A stretch of DNA of 64,000 nucleotides, taken from the NCBI GenBank assembly GCA_947173955.1, contig CAMWHE010000003.1, positions 52,353 through 116,352 on the forward strand, read 5' to 3'. Made by a program: the position numbers and the translations under genes. This document shows, piece by piece, positions 17,279-26,763 of this stretch (the stretch's first letter is position 1; every line of letters starts with the position of its first letter). The notes below the pieces were generated by a model. That model saw only the letters and a program-made list of their open reading frames with translations. It was not told the DNA's origin and did no database searches. The DNA is from an uncultured Bacteroidales bacterium (GTDB lineage: Bacteria > Bacteroidota > Bacteroidia > Bacteroidales > Muribaculaceae).

Positions 17279-17294
17279 TCGGCCGGATTTATAT

Positions 17295-17333
17295 AAAAAA
17301 AGCGCCATGGCTGAAAGAATCGAGCCATGGCGC
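17295..17333 (-). terminator. Terminator of secDF
   Basis: GCGCCATGGCT at 17302-17312 pairs perfectly with 17323-17333. On the minus strand it is followed by seven T, 25 bp past the secDF stop. Confidence 0.88.
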
Positions 17334-17357
17334 CGTAAATCAGTTTATGATCGTTAC

Positions 17358-20264
17358 TCAGGCTTTGCCGCCGAGCTTCTTGCGACCTACGAGGTAAGCT
17401 ACCGGGGTAGCGATGAAGAGGGTCGAGAGCGTACCGGTGATAACGCCGAAGAGCATAGCGAAGACGAAGCTGCGGATGGCGTCGCCGCCGAGGATGAAGA
17501 TGCACAGGAGGACGAGTACGGTAGAGAATGATGTCATGATCGTACGTCCGAGTGTCGAGTTGAGCGACTTATTGATAGTCGTGAAGAGATCCTGCTTGGG
17601 ATAGAGCTTGAGGTTCTCGCGGACACGGTCGAACACCACCACGGTATCGTTGATCTGATAACCGATGATAGTCAGCACAGCGGCTATGAACGTCTGGTCT
17701 ACTTCCATAGAGAAGGGGAAGAAGTCATAGCCGATCGAGTAGACGCCGACGATGGTGAATGCTGTGAATGCCACGGCAGCGAGAGCGCCGAGCGAGAAGG
17801 CGATGTTGCGGAAACGGAGCAGGATGTAGAGGAACATCGCGATCAGTGACAGAACGACGGCCACATAGGCTGCATTGCGCATGTCGTCGGCCATTGACGG
17901 GCCTACGGTCTGCGACTGTACGATGCCGAAGTTTTCGTTGGATGTGCCGAACATATCCTTGTCCACCCCTTCGATGAGGTCGGTGCCGTTGATGTTGTGG
18001 AGGGCGTCGAAGAGGATGTCGTTGATCTCAGCGTCCACTTCCTGTACGGGAGCGGGATCGTCGATCTTGTAGTTGGTCGAGATGCGCACCTGGCTCTTGC
18101 CCATGATGTTGATGACGCTGACCTGTGAGCCCTCGAATTTCTCTGCAAGTACTTTCTGGATCTCGGAGGGGTTGGCCTGGGCTGTGCACTGCACGATGTA
18201 GTTGCGGCCACCCGAGAAGTCAATACCGGGGTTGAGGCCTCTGACAGCGAACGAAGCGATCACGATAGCGATGAATGCTACGACTACGATGAGGGCTTTC
18301 TTACGCTGACCGAGGAAGTTGATCTTGGTGTTGGTGAAGAGATTGCGTGAGAAGGGGGTCGAGAATGTCAGGGTAGAGAAGAGTTTGGTCTTGCCCCAGA
18401 CGATGAAGACGATACGGGTCAGATAGACGGCTGTGAAGAAAGAGCAGGCGATACCGATGATGAGGGTAGTGGCGAAGCCTTTGATCGGGCCGAGACCGTA
18501 GTAGAGCAGGATGATGCCTGTGATGATCGAGGTCAGGTTGGAGTCGAAGATAGCGGAGAAGGCGTTGGAGTAGCCGTCGGCGATAGCCGAGCGGACGCTC
18601 TTGCCTGCGCGGAGCTCTTCCTTGGTGCGCTCGAAGATAAGCACATTGGCGTCGACAGCCATACCGAGGGCGAGGACGATACCTGCGATACCGGAGAGGG
18701 TCAGGACAGCCTGGAATGACGAGAGGATGCCGATCGTGAAGAAGAGGTTGAATACGAGACCGAGGTTGGCCACCATGCCGGGGATCACGCCGTAGATGCA
18801 TACCATGAAGATCATCAGCACGACGAGAGCCACGATGAATGATGTGATACCGGCGTTGATTGACTGCTGGCCGAGCGACGGACCTACAACCATGCTGTGT
18901 ACGACTTCGATCTTGAAGTCCATCTTACCGCTCTTGAGCACGTTGGCAAGGTCTTGAGCCTCGGCTACGGAGAAGTTGCCGGTGATCTGCGATGTGCCGC
19001 CGTCGATGCGGTTCTGCACGTTGGGGGCTGAGTAGACTACATCGTCAAGCACGATTGCGATGGGGAATCCCTTGTTGTTGTCGGTCACCTGTGCCCATTT
19101 CTTTGCGCCGTCGGAGTTCATGCGCATCGATACGTAGTTGCCGTTGTTCTGGCGGTCATAGTCGCTGTAGGCGTTGGTGACTACTGAACCGTTGAGAGCC
19201 GGACGGCCTTCGCGGGCGCGGAGAGCGTAGAGGGCATATACGGAGCCGCCTTCGGTGGTGGGCTTGTTGCCCCAGAAGAGGCGGAGGTCATTGTCGAGGA
19301 TGTGCTGCTTGCGGGCTTCGGGCCAGTTGATCATGGCGTTGATGGTGTCCATGGCGGCCTTGTCGGCATAGCCTATGACAGCGGGGTTGGCGTTGACATC
19401 GGGTGAGATCGAGAGATAGTCGGCGAGGCCTTTGCCGTTGAAGTCCTCTGAGGCGCGCTGCTTCTGGGTGAGAGTGCGGAGCGACTGGGCTACGGTACCT
19501 GCGTTGTTGCGGTAGGTCTCATAGAATTCGAGGTTGGCGGCACGCTGCACGAGCTTGAGCATACGCTCCTGGTCCTTGACGCCGGGGAGCTCGAGGAGGA
19601 TCTGGCCGTTCTTGTCCTTGAGAACCTGGATATTGGGAGATACCACGCCGAAAGCGTCGATACGCTGGCGAAGCACGGTGGTAGCCGAGGTGTTGACACG
19701 GTCGGTGACCTGTTCCTTGAGGATTTCGACTACTTTCTCGTCGGTGGCGTTGTCGGGGACGATATCCTTGAAGATGACGGAGAAGTTGCCGCGGCGACCG
19801 TTCTCGTTAGCGCGATACTGCTCTACGAATGTCGCCATATAGTCGATGTCGTTGCGGCCGCCGTGAGTGATTGAGTCGGTCTTGGCGATAGCCTTTTCGA
19901 ATACTTCGTCCTTGTCGGCATTCTTCATTGAGCGGAGGATGTCGGGCATCGATACCTGAAGGGTGACGTTCATACCGCCTTTGAGGTCAAGGCCGAGGTT
20001 GAGGCCCCATTTCTGGACCTCGTCGAAGGTGTAGCCGAGCCATACCTTCTTGTCGGCGATCGACTTGAGGTAGTCCTGGCGGGCTTTGTCGAAAGAGTCG
20101 GAGCTGTCACCGGTTATACCGACAGTTTCCATGGCATACTGAGTGGCTTTCTTTTCATAGCGGTTGTTGATGACCGTGAACGAAAGATAGAATACACACA
20201 CAATTACCAGGAAAATGGCGATGATGCCGGCCACGAGGCTTCCTAAAGTTCCTTTGCTTTGCAT
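17358..20264 (-). CDS. secDF: Protein translocase SecDF fusion
   Basis: SecD and SecF use the proton gradient to help release proteins exported through SecYEG. The 968 residues contain a SecD half (about 1-600) with an N-terminal membrane helix and a large periplasmic part. It includes GLNLGLDLKGGMNVTLQV and the conserved ALGMAVDANVLIFERTKEE motif. The SecF half (about 620-968) has GLNPGIDFSGG and GYQINDTVVVFDRVRENL. Fusion of the two is usual in Bacteroidetes. The periplasmic insert is long for the family, also common in this phylum. It is monocistronic with a strong terminator. Confidence 0.96.
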   Translation of the reverse strand: MQSKGTLGSLVAGIIAIFLVIVCVFYLSFTVINNRYEKKATQYAMETVGITGDSSDSFDKARQDYLKSIADKKVWLGYTFDEVQKWGLNLGLDLKGGMNVTLQVSMPDILRSMKNADKDEVFEKAIAKTDSITHGGRNDIDYMATFVEQYRANENGRRGNFSVIFKDIVPDNATDEKVVEILKEQVTDRVNTSATTVLRQRIDAFGVVSPNIQVLKDKNGQILLELPGVKDQERMLKLVQRAANLEFYETYRNNAGTVAQSLRTLTQKQRASEDFNGKGLADYLSISPDVNANPAVIGYADKAAMDTINAMINWPEARKQHILDNDLRLFWGNKPTTEGGSVYALYALRAREGRPALNGSVVTNAYSDYDRQNNGNYVSMRMNSDGAKKWAQVTDNNKGFPIAIVLDDVVYSAPNVQNRIDGGTSQITGNFSVAEAQDLANVLKSGKMDFKIEVVHSMVVGPSLGQQSINAGITSFIVALVVLMIFMVCIYGVIPGMVANLGLVFNLFFTIGILSSFQAVLTLSGIAGIVLALGMAVDANVLIFERTKEELRAGKSVRSAIADGYSNAFSAIFDSNLTSIITGIILLYYGLGPIKGFATTLIIGIACSFFTAVYLTRIVFIVWGKTKLFSTLTFSTPFSRNLFTNTKINFLGQRKKALIVVVAFIAIVIASFAVRGLNPGIDFSGGRNYIVQCTAQANPSEIQKVLAEKFEGSQVSVINIMGKSQVRISTNYKIDDPAPVQEVDAEINDILFDALHNINGTDLIEGVDKDMFGTSNENFGIVQSQTVGPSMADDMRNAAYVAVVLSLIAMFLYILLRFRNIAFSLGALAAVAFTAFTIVGVYSIGYDFFPFSMEVDQTFIAAVLTIIGYQINDTVVVFDRVRENLKLYPKQDLFTTINKSLNSTLGRTIMTSFSTVLVLLCIFILGGDAIRSFVFAMLFGVITGTLSTLFIATPVAYLVGRKKLGGKA

Positions 20265-20426
20265 GTTTTGATTGATTTATTTGATTGATTATTGATTTTC
20301 AGAGTGTATGATGACTCGAATATATTTCAGCTTGCAAATATAGTAACTTTTTTTCAAAATGCGGCTCATTCTGTAATTTTTACTCGCTTTTTTGCCACCC
20401 CCAGTGGCGTAAACAGTCATATTCCG

Positions 20427-20478
20427 CCGCCGCGACCGCAGTCGCGGCGGCACGTTAAACAATTTTTAACGTGCCGCC
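20427..20478. promoter_or_regulatory. Two overlapping perfect hairpins between secDF and susC
   Basis: Hairpin A is CCGCCGCGAC (20427-20436), loop CGCA, GTCGCGGCGG (20441-20450). Hairpin B is a perfect 14-bp stem, 20446-20459 with 20465-20478, around a 5-base loop. They share GGCGG at 20446-20450, so only one can form at a time. The susC -7 box is 25 bp further right. This 372-bp divergent gap holds no gene. The structure could be an operator dyad, a terminator or a switch. Confidence 0.55.
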
Positions 20479-20502
20479 GGATGATTTTAAGTTAAGAGTA
20501 AT

Positions 20503-20510
20503 TAAATTTG
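20503..20510 (+). promoter_or_regulatory. -7 box of the first Sus-like locus
   Basis: TAAATTTG matches TAnnTTTG and leaves a leader of about 120 nt before susC at 20638. No TTTG is present at the normal -33 distance, which could mean that an activator is needed. Confidence 0.45.
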
Positions 20511-20637
20511 TAAAAACAAAACTGACTTACCGATAACTGACGTTTCAATACTTTTCCATGAATTACAGGGCATCCTCTCGGCCCGTAACAGCTTACAGCA
20601 ACTAAACAAATCCTTATAATCACTAATTTCTAAATCA

Positions 20638-23600
20638 ATGAACCAATTCTCTATCAGAATCTCAAAGCGGATTCTCATGATGTTGGCGGCTACGCTGACG
20701 GCCATAGCAGCCGTAGCGACAGTGCCCGTCACCGGTACGGTAATCGACCCGGACGGCGAGCCCATGATAGCTGCCAGTGTGATTGAGAAGGGCTCCGGCG
20801 TCGGAGTGGCCACCGACTTTGACGGTAATTTCCGTCTTGAAGTCGCCAGCCTTGACGCCACCCTTGTAGTGTCTTATGTAGGCTATCAGCCTAAGGAAGT
20901 GCATCTCGACGGGCGCGACCATGTGAAAGTCGTACTCGACGATGCCTCCGTGATGCTCGACGAAGTCGTGGCCATCGGTTACGGCGTTGTCAGGAAATCG
21001 GATGCCACCGGCTCTGTAGCCGTTGTCAAACCCGATGAAATCGAAGCCGGTATCTCCACTTCCGTACAGGACATGCTTGTCGGCCAGACCCCCGGCGTGG
21101 TAGTCACCACCTCCGGCGGCCCCGAAGGCAGCGCCAACATCCGCATCCGCGGCGGCTCCTCTCTCTCGGCCTCCAATGATCCTCTCATCGTGCTCGACGG
21201 CGTGCCCCTGAGCAACGACGGCGTGCAGGGTATGTCCAACCCCCTCGCAATGATCTCCCCCGAGAGCATCGAGTCGATGACTATCCTCAAGGACGCTTCC
21301 GCTACAGCTATATATGGTTCGCGCGCGTCCAACGGCGTCATCATCATCACTACCAAGAAGGGAGCCAGCGGTTCGCCGACACTGACCTTTACAGCCAATT
21401 TCTATGTGGACCAGGCCGCCAAGATATGGGATGTCCCCAACGCAGGCGAGTTCGCCGGTCTTATCAAGAAATACTACGGCACTGACTCCAACGCCTACAA
21501 CCGCCTCGGTACGAACGATACCGACTGGCAGCGCGAGATCCTCCGCACCACATTCTCCAGCGACTACGCTCTCAGCGTAAGCGGCACAACCAAGAATATG
21601 CCCTACCGCGTGTCGCTGACCTATACCAACAGCAACGGTATCCTCCGCGGCTCCAGCATGGACCGTCTGACATTCGGATTTAACCTCGCTCCCAAGTTCT
21701 TTGACGGACACCTCTCTGTCAATGCTTCGGCCAAAGGCTACTATATCCGCAACAACTTTGTCAACAATCCCATCGGCTCCGCCCTCGCTTCCGACCCGAC
21801 AGCTCCCGTATATCAGGATTATCCCATCGTAGCCGGCAACAGCGGCTACTCTCAGCTCTACGGCGGCTATTTCGGTATCATCGATGGCAACGGCAAGCTC
21901 GACCAGAACTCCATCATCAACCCTGTCGCTACTATCAACGACCGCAAGAACTGGGCCGACGTCCTCCGCTCCAACGGCAACCTGACCCTCGACTATAAGT
22001 TCCACTTCCTCCCCGAGCTCCGCGCCAACCTCAGCCTCGGCTACGACATCTCGCGCACCAACGAGACAGTCCAGGTAGGGCAGAACACAGTCACCTCATG
22101 GCTCAACCACAACAAGACCGGTGCCGGCTATGAGAACTATGTCTACCAGTTCCGTTCCAACACCCTTCTTGACTTCTACCTTAATTATAACAAGACATTC
22201 GAGAAGATCGAGTCAAACCTCGACGCCACCGCCGGCTACTCCTGGCAGCGCTTCGCCGGTAACGGCTGGCACTACGGCGCCAACTCCGAAGGCGACCGCC
22301 AGTCGACCCTCGGATTCTACAACCCGACCTACGACGCCAACCTCGGCGGCTACATCCTCAATATCGATCCCTCGACCGAAAGCCTCATCGGCAAGAACTA
22401 TATGGACGACCTCGTTGACCCCGAAGGCAACTACCACTGGAAGAACCATCTCCAGCTCCTCTCGTTCTTCGGACGTGTCAACTACACATTCAAGGACCGC
22501 TACCTGGCTACCGTAACCGTCCGCGGCGACGCCACATCACGCTTCTCTCCCGACAACCGCTGGGGCGTATTCCCCGCTGTGGCTCTCGGCTGGAAGATCA
22601 ATGACGAAGCCTTTATGGCCGACGCCCGCGGCTGGCTCTCCGACCTCAAGCTCCGCCTCGGCTGGGGTGTCACCGGTCAGCAGGAAGTAGGCTCGACCTG
22701 CAACTACCTCCCGATGTACTCCATCGCCTCTCCCGGTTCTTACTATCCCACTGTCGTCAACGGCCAGACCGTCTACGTCTCTCCCTACTATCTCATGGGC
22801 TACAACCCCAACCTCAAGTGGGAGTCGACTACCACATGGAACGCCGCCATCGACTTCGGATTCCTCAACAACCGCATCACAGGTAGCGTCGAAGGCTATC
22901 TCCGCAAGACACGCGACCTCCAGAGCTTCGTGACCGTAGCCTCCGGCTCATCGACCACCAACGAACTCTTCATGAACATCGGCTCGCTCGAAAACTACGG
23001 TATGGAATTCAACCTCACCGCCCGTCCCGTCGTCACCAAAGACTTCACCTGGACACTCGGCTACAATGTAGGCTGGAACCACAGCGAGATCACCGAACTC
23101 TATGACAACACCGCCATCATCCCGACCGGTGGCATCGCAGGCGGCAACGGCAATAACGTCCAGGCTCAGGCTGTAGGTTTCGCCCCCTACACATTCCGCC
23201 TCTATCAGCAGGTATATGACGCCGACGGACAGCCTATTCAGGGTCTCTACGTCGACCAGAACGGCGATGGCCAGATCGACGACGCCGACCTCGTGATGAA
23301 GCACGACCGCGCTCCCAAAGTCACCATGGCATTCAACTCCAACTTCCGCTGGAAAGGTTGGGATCTCGGCTTCTCGCTCCGCGCCAACCTCGGCAACTAT
23401 GTCTACAACAACGTGGCATCCAACAACACCGACATCTCCACCCTCTACGATGGCACACGCGGCTTCCACAATGTTGTTAAGAGCGACTTCTACACCAACG
23501 GTGCAGAATACCTCTCCGACTACTGGCTCCGCAACGGCTCGTTCCTGCGCTGCGACAACATCAACCTCGGACACACCTGGGACAACGTCCTCAACGGCAT

Positions 23601-23748
23601 CTCTCAGCTCCGTGTCTTCGCATCTGTCAAGAACGCCTTCGTCATCACCAAGTACAATGGTCTTGACCCCGAGGAATTCTCAGGTATCGACAACAACGCA
23701 TATCCCCGCGCCCGCACCTACACACTCGGTCTGGTCGCTACCTTCTAA
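20638..23748 (+). CDS. SusC/RagA-family TonB-dependent outer membrane transporter
   Basis: This is the outer membrane channel that imports oligosaccharides together with its SusD lid. The 1036 residues have a signal peptide (about 1-30) and a carboxypeptidase-D-like beta domain (about 32-110). Next comes the motif MLDEVVAIGYG, then a plug domain with the SusC signature LKDASATAIYGSRASNGVIIITTKKG (about 218-243, given here only as a landmark). A long beta-barrel ends in an aromatic residue (VATF). It is followed 33 bp later by SusD. Codons end in C very often, as in the rest of the locus, suggesting strong expression. The SusE/SusF-like partners suggest alpha-glucan as substrate. Confidence 0.95.
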   Translation: MNQFSIRISKRILMMLAATLTAIAAVATVPVTGTVIDPDGEPMIAASVIEKGSGVGVATDFDGNFRLEVASLDATLVVSYVGYQPKEVHLDGRDHVKVVLDDASVMLDEVVAIGYGVVRKSDATGSVAVVKPDEIEAGISTSVQDMLVGQTPGVVVTTSGGPEGSANIRIRGGSSLSASNDPLIVLDGVPLSNDGVQGMSNPLAMISPESIESMTILKDASATAIYGSRASNGVIIITTKKGASGSPTLTFTANFYVDQAAKIWDVPNAGEFAGLIKKYYGTDSNAYNRLGTNDTDWQREILRTTFSSDYALSVSGTTKNMPYRVSLTYTNSNGILRGSSMDRLTFGFNLAPKFFDGHLSVNASAKGYYIRNNFVNNPIGSALASDPTAPVYQDYPIVAGNSGYSQLYGGYFGIIDGNGKLDQNSIINPVATINDRKNWADVLRSNGNLTLDYKFHFLPELRANLSLGYDISRTNETVQVGQNTVTSWLNHNKTGAGYENYVYQFRSNTLLDFYLNYNKTFEKIESNLDATAGYSWQRFAGNGWHYGANSEGDRQSTLGFYNPTYDANLGGYILNIDPSTESLIGKNYMDDLVDPEGNYHWKNHLQLLSFFGRVNYTFKDRYLATVTVRGDATSRFSPDNRWGVFPAVALGWKINDEAFMADARGWLSDLKLRLGWGVTGQQEVGSTCNYLPMYSIASPGSYYPTVVNGQTVYVSPYYLMGYNPNLKWESTTTWNAAIDFGFLNNRITGSVEGYLRKTRDLQSFVTVASGSSTTNELFMNIGSLENYGMEFNLTARPVVTKDFTWTLGYNVGWNHSEITELYDNTAIIPTGGIAGGNGNNVQAQAVGFAPYTFRLYQQVYDADGQPIQGLYVDQNGDGQIDDADLVMKHDRAPKVTMAFNSNFRWKGWDLGFSLRANLGNYVYNNVASNNTDISTLYDGTRGFHNVVKSDFYTNGAEYLSDYWLRNGSFLRCDNINLGHTWDNVLNGISQLRVFASVKNAFVITKYNGLDPEEFSGIDNNAYPRARTYTLGLVATF

Positions 23749-23781
23749 TCCACGCGTTACACATTATATAATATAAGGACA

Positions 23782-25476
23782 ATGAAGAAACTTAATATAT
23801 TATTGGCAGGTGCAGCCGCCACACTGATGATGGCGTCTACCTCCTGTGTGGGTGACCTCGACCTTATCCCCAACGACCCCAACTCGGTCAATGAGGTGAC
23901 AGCCGAAACACTCAGCAACATCCTCGTCAAGTGCTATGCGGGCCTTGCCGTCGAGGGTCAGAACGGACCCGGTTCCTGCGATATCGCCGGTATCGACGGC
24001 GGCCGGTCACAGTATATCCGCACCATCTTTATGATGAATGAATTCCCCACCGACGCTGTCAAGTGGAAATGGGCCGATGACGGTATTGTCGACCTCAATA
24101 CCCTCACATTCGATGCATCCAACGGTAATATCTACGGCACATACTCCCGCTTCATGAGCCATATCGCCGTCTGCAACGACTATCTGCGCAATGCCGCCAC
24201 CTACGGCGGCGACGCTGCCGCCCATGGCATGCTCGAAGCTCGCACGCTCCGTGCCCTCAGCTACTACTGGATGCTCGACATCTTCGGACAGAGCTCATTC
24301 ACACTCGAGACCGACGAGATCGGCTCTAATCCCGTGCAGATCTCCCGCCGCACACTCTACGACTGGCTCGCAGGCGAGCTTGAGGAGATCATCACCGAGT
24401 TCAAGACCAACTATGCCGGCGAGACTGTCGAATACGGCAAAGTAGGTGTCGACGGCGCACAGGCTCTCGCCGCACGCCTCTATCTCAATGCCGAGGTATA
24501 TACCGACGGCGAAGTGTCCGCCTGGGACAAGTGTCAGGCACACTGCGAGGACATCATCGCTCGCCATAAGGGCGGCGGCTTCCAGAGCTCCGGCCTTGCC
24601 AACAACTATCTCTACCTCTTCTGCCGCGACAATGACGAGTACACACCCGGCGGCGGCAACAAGGCCGAGAACGAGATCCTCTGGGGCGTACCCTACGACA
24701 ATGACCTCTGCCGCTCCTACGGCGGTACTTTCTTCATCATCGCCGCCAGCACCAACACTTCGGCTACTTTCAATCCCGCCGAAGACCAGCCCGGTGAGGA
24801 AGACAAGTACAACATGGATGCCTCCGACTATGGCAACAACGCCCCCTGGACCTGTATGCGCGCTCCCGGTGCCTTCACCTCCAAGTTTGATCCCGCTGTC
24901 GACGGCCGTTGCGCCCTCTGGTGCACCGAGGCTCAGGGCTTCAGCCAGTATATCAAGAAATTCTCTATCTTCAATCAGGGCTACGCCACAATCAAGTTCA
25001 CCTCTCTCCTGAAGGGCACCGACGGCGACTGGAGCGTACAGAACGGCGGCAAATACGATCCCTCCGGCAACATCCCCGCCAACGTCCTCAACTGGTCGAG
25101 CACCGACTTCCCGATGTTCCGCCTGTCCGATGTCTACCTGATGTACACCGAGAGCTACATCATGGGCGGCCAGGGCACAGCAGCCAAGGCAGCCGAGTAT
25201 GTCAACTACGTCCGCAACCGTGCGGGTCTTCCCTCATGGAATGCCGGCGACCTGACTCCTGACAATATCCTCGACGAGCGAGCCCGCGAGCTCTACTGGG
25301 AGCTCACACGCCGCTCCGACCTCGTTCGCCACAACAAATTCACCTCTGGCTACAACTGGGAGTGGAAAGGCAACTTCGCTGAGGGTGCTAACGTCAACGC
25401 TCGCTACAATCTGATGCCGATTCCGACCAAGATCATAGCCGCACAGCCCGAATTCAACCAGAACCCCGGTTATTAA
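23782..25476 (+). CDS. SusD/RagB-family glycan-binding lipoprotein
   Basis: This is the surface lid of the SusC transporter. It is 564 residues with lipobox STSC (Cys22). An alpha-helical TPR-rich fold is visible, with ARTLRALSYYWMLDIFG at about 150 and a C-terminal SusD segment with MFRLSDVYLMYTES, YVNYVRNRAG and DERARELYWELTRRSDLVR. It ends with the family's usual LMPIPTKII...NPGY pattern. It lies between SusC and a SusE-like lipoprotein, as in starch utilisation loci. The ligand cannot be deduced from this gene alone. Confidence 0.94.
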   Translation: MKKLNILLAGAAATLMMASTSCVGDLDLIPNDPNSVNEVTAETLSNILVKCYAGLAVEGQNGPGSCDIAGIDGGRSQYIRTIFMMNEFPTDAVKWKWADDGIVDLNTLTFDASNGNIYGTYSRFMSHIAVCNDYLRNAATYGGDAAAHGMLEARTLRALSYYWMLDIFGQSSFTLETDEIGSNPVQISRRTLYDWLAGELEEIITEFKTNYAGETVEYGKVGVDGAQALAARLYLNAEVYTDGEVSAWDKCQAHCEDIIARHKGGGFQSSGLANNYLYLFCRDNDEYTPGGGNKAENEILWGVPYDNDLCRSYGGTFFIIAASTNTSATFNPAEDQPGEEDKYNMDASDYGNNAPWTCMRAPGAFTSKFDPAVDGRCALWCTEAQGFSQYIKKFSIFNQGYATIKFTSLLKGTDGDWSVQNGGKYDPSGNIPANVLNWSSTDFPMFRLSDVYLMYTESYIMGGQGTAAKAAEYVNYVRNRAGLPSWNAGDLTPDNILDERARELYWELTRRSDLVRHNKFTSGYNWEWKGNFAEGANVNARYNLMPIPTKIIAAQPEFNQNPGY

Positions 25477-25499
25477 TCCTCTTAATTTCAAGATAGAAG

Positions 25500-26741
25500 A
25501 TGAAAAAATTATCATATTTCCTGATGGGCCTCGCAGGCTGCGGCATGATGCTTTCCTCATGCCAGGAGACACAGGATGACGCTCCGGTCTACAAAGACCC
25601 CACGACATTCGTGCTCAACACGCCCCCGATGGCATCTAACTTTTATGAGCTGACCCCGACCGGCGTTGTCGAGCTTACCTGCTCGCAGCCCGACTACGGC
25701 TTCGGCGCAGCCGCTACATATGCGGTCGAGATGGCTCTCGATGAAGAGTTTACGGATACCCGTACACTGACTCCCGAATTCCCCACATCAGCACGCCTGC
25801 AGCTCAGTGCTGAGGAAATCGCCGCCAACATCTGCGAAATCCTCGGCGTGACCGGCGACACCTATGATGCCGCCGACAACGTGGTCAGCCTCTATTTCCG
25901 CGCCGTCGCTTCCCTGCCTCAGGTAGAGAGCAGCCGCATCGTCAGCAATAGCGTCAAGCTCGATAAGGTGCAGTATTACCTCGCTGTCAAGGAGCCCGGC
26001 TACATCTATGTCGTAGGCGATTTCGCAGGCTGGAAGGAACCCAACGCCGACGCATTTGAATATTATAAGGACTTCCGCCTCTACGAGCCTGCCAACGCTA
26101 TCGGCTCCAAGGTCTACTCCGCCGTATTCGATGTGCCCGCCGGCAAGGCAATGTTCCGCTTCTACACCGCCCTCACAGGCTGGGATGCTGACTCTTACGG
26201 CGCACAGGCCGATGACAATCCTATCGACTACGAACTGACCGACGGTGTCTTCGAAGGCACTTTGGTCAAGGGTAAAGGCTCATTCAACTTCCCCGCTTGG
26301 GAAGGTGGCGAAATGACTATCACAGTCAATATGGCTTCCGACAACATGTCTGTTACAATCCAGGCAGGTGCTGTCGACACTACCCCCAAGGAGGTCATCT
26401 ACATCTGCGGCAACATCACCGGCTGGTCAGAACCCTCCGAGGATAACGCTGCAAAATATGAGGATGCCAAGCTGACCGACCAGAAGGGCGACGGCATCTA
26501 CACCGCTACATTAGACCTCCCCGACAGCGGCGACGGCAAGTCCTACTTCCGCTTCTACAAGCAGCTGACAGGCTGGGGTGCCGCCCAGTGGGCAAGCCCG
26601 ACAGGCGACAACTTCGACCTCCCCGTCGGTGAGGCTACAGCTACTGCCGTAGGCGAAGGTTGCTTCGTTCTCCCCGCCGGCGTCTATGCCTTCACAGTCG
26701 ATGCTAACAACAATACCGTTATGGCCGTCGCTGCCGAGTAA
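25500..26741 (+). CDS. SusE-like outer membrane lipoprotein
   Basis: A 413-residue surface glycan-binding lipoprotein (lipobox LSSC, Cys21). The N-terminal part (about 30-160) resembles the SusE N-terminal domain (FVLNTPP... YAVEMALDEEF). Two tandem binding modules follow, starting at IYVVGDFAGWKEP (about 170) and IYICGNITGWSEP (about 300). Each is a beta-sandwich with an aromatic pair typical of starch-binding CBM-like folds. It is the third gene of the locus, 23 bp after susD. Binding of alpha-glucans is inferred from family and order, not from residues I can verify. Confidence 0.88.
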   Translation: MKKLSYFLMGLAGCGMMLSSCQETQDDAPVYKDPTTFVLNTPPMASNFYELTPTGVVELTCSQPDYGFGAAATYAVEMALDEEFTDTRTLTPEFPTSARLQLSAEEIAANICEILGVTGDTYDAADNVVSLYFRAVASLPQVESSRIVSNSVKLDKVQYYLAVKEPGYIYVVGDFAGWKEPNADAFEYYKDFRLYEPANAIGSKVYSAVFDVPAGKAMFRFYTALTGWDADSYGAQADDNPIDYELTDGVFEGTLVKGKGSFNFPAWEGGEMTITVNMASDNMSVTIQAGAVDTTPKEVIYICGNITGWSEPSEDNAAKYEDAKLTDQKGDGIYTATLDLPDSGDGKSYFRFYKQLTGWGAAQWASPTGDNFDLPVGEATATAVGEGCFVLPAGVYAFTVDANNNTVMAVAAE

Positions 26742-26763
26742 AAACCATTAAGAGATTATAAAG

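Noticed and set aside
20662..22005. 447-residue minus-strand frame inside susC
   Set aside because: Antisense shadow caused by the strong C-ending codon bias of susC; no start context or motifs.
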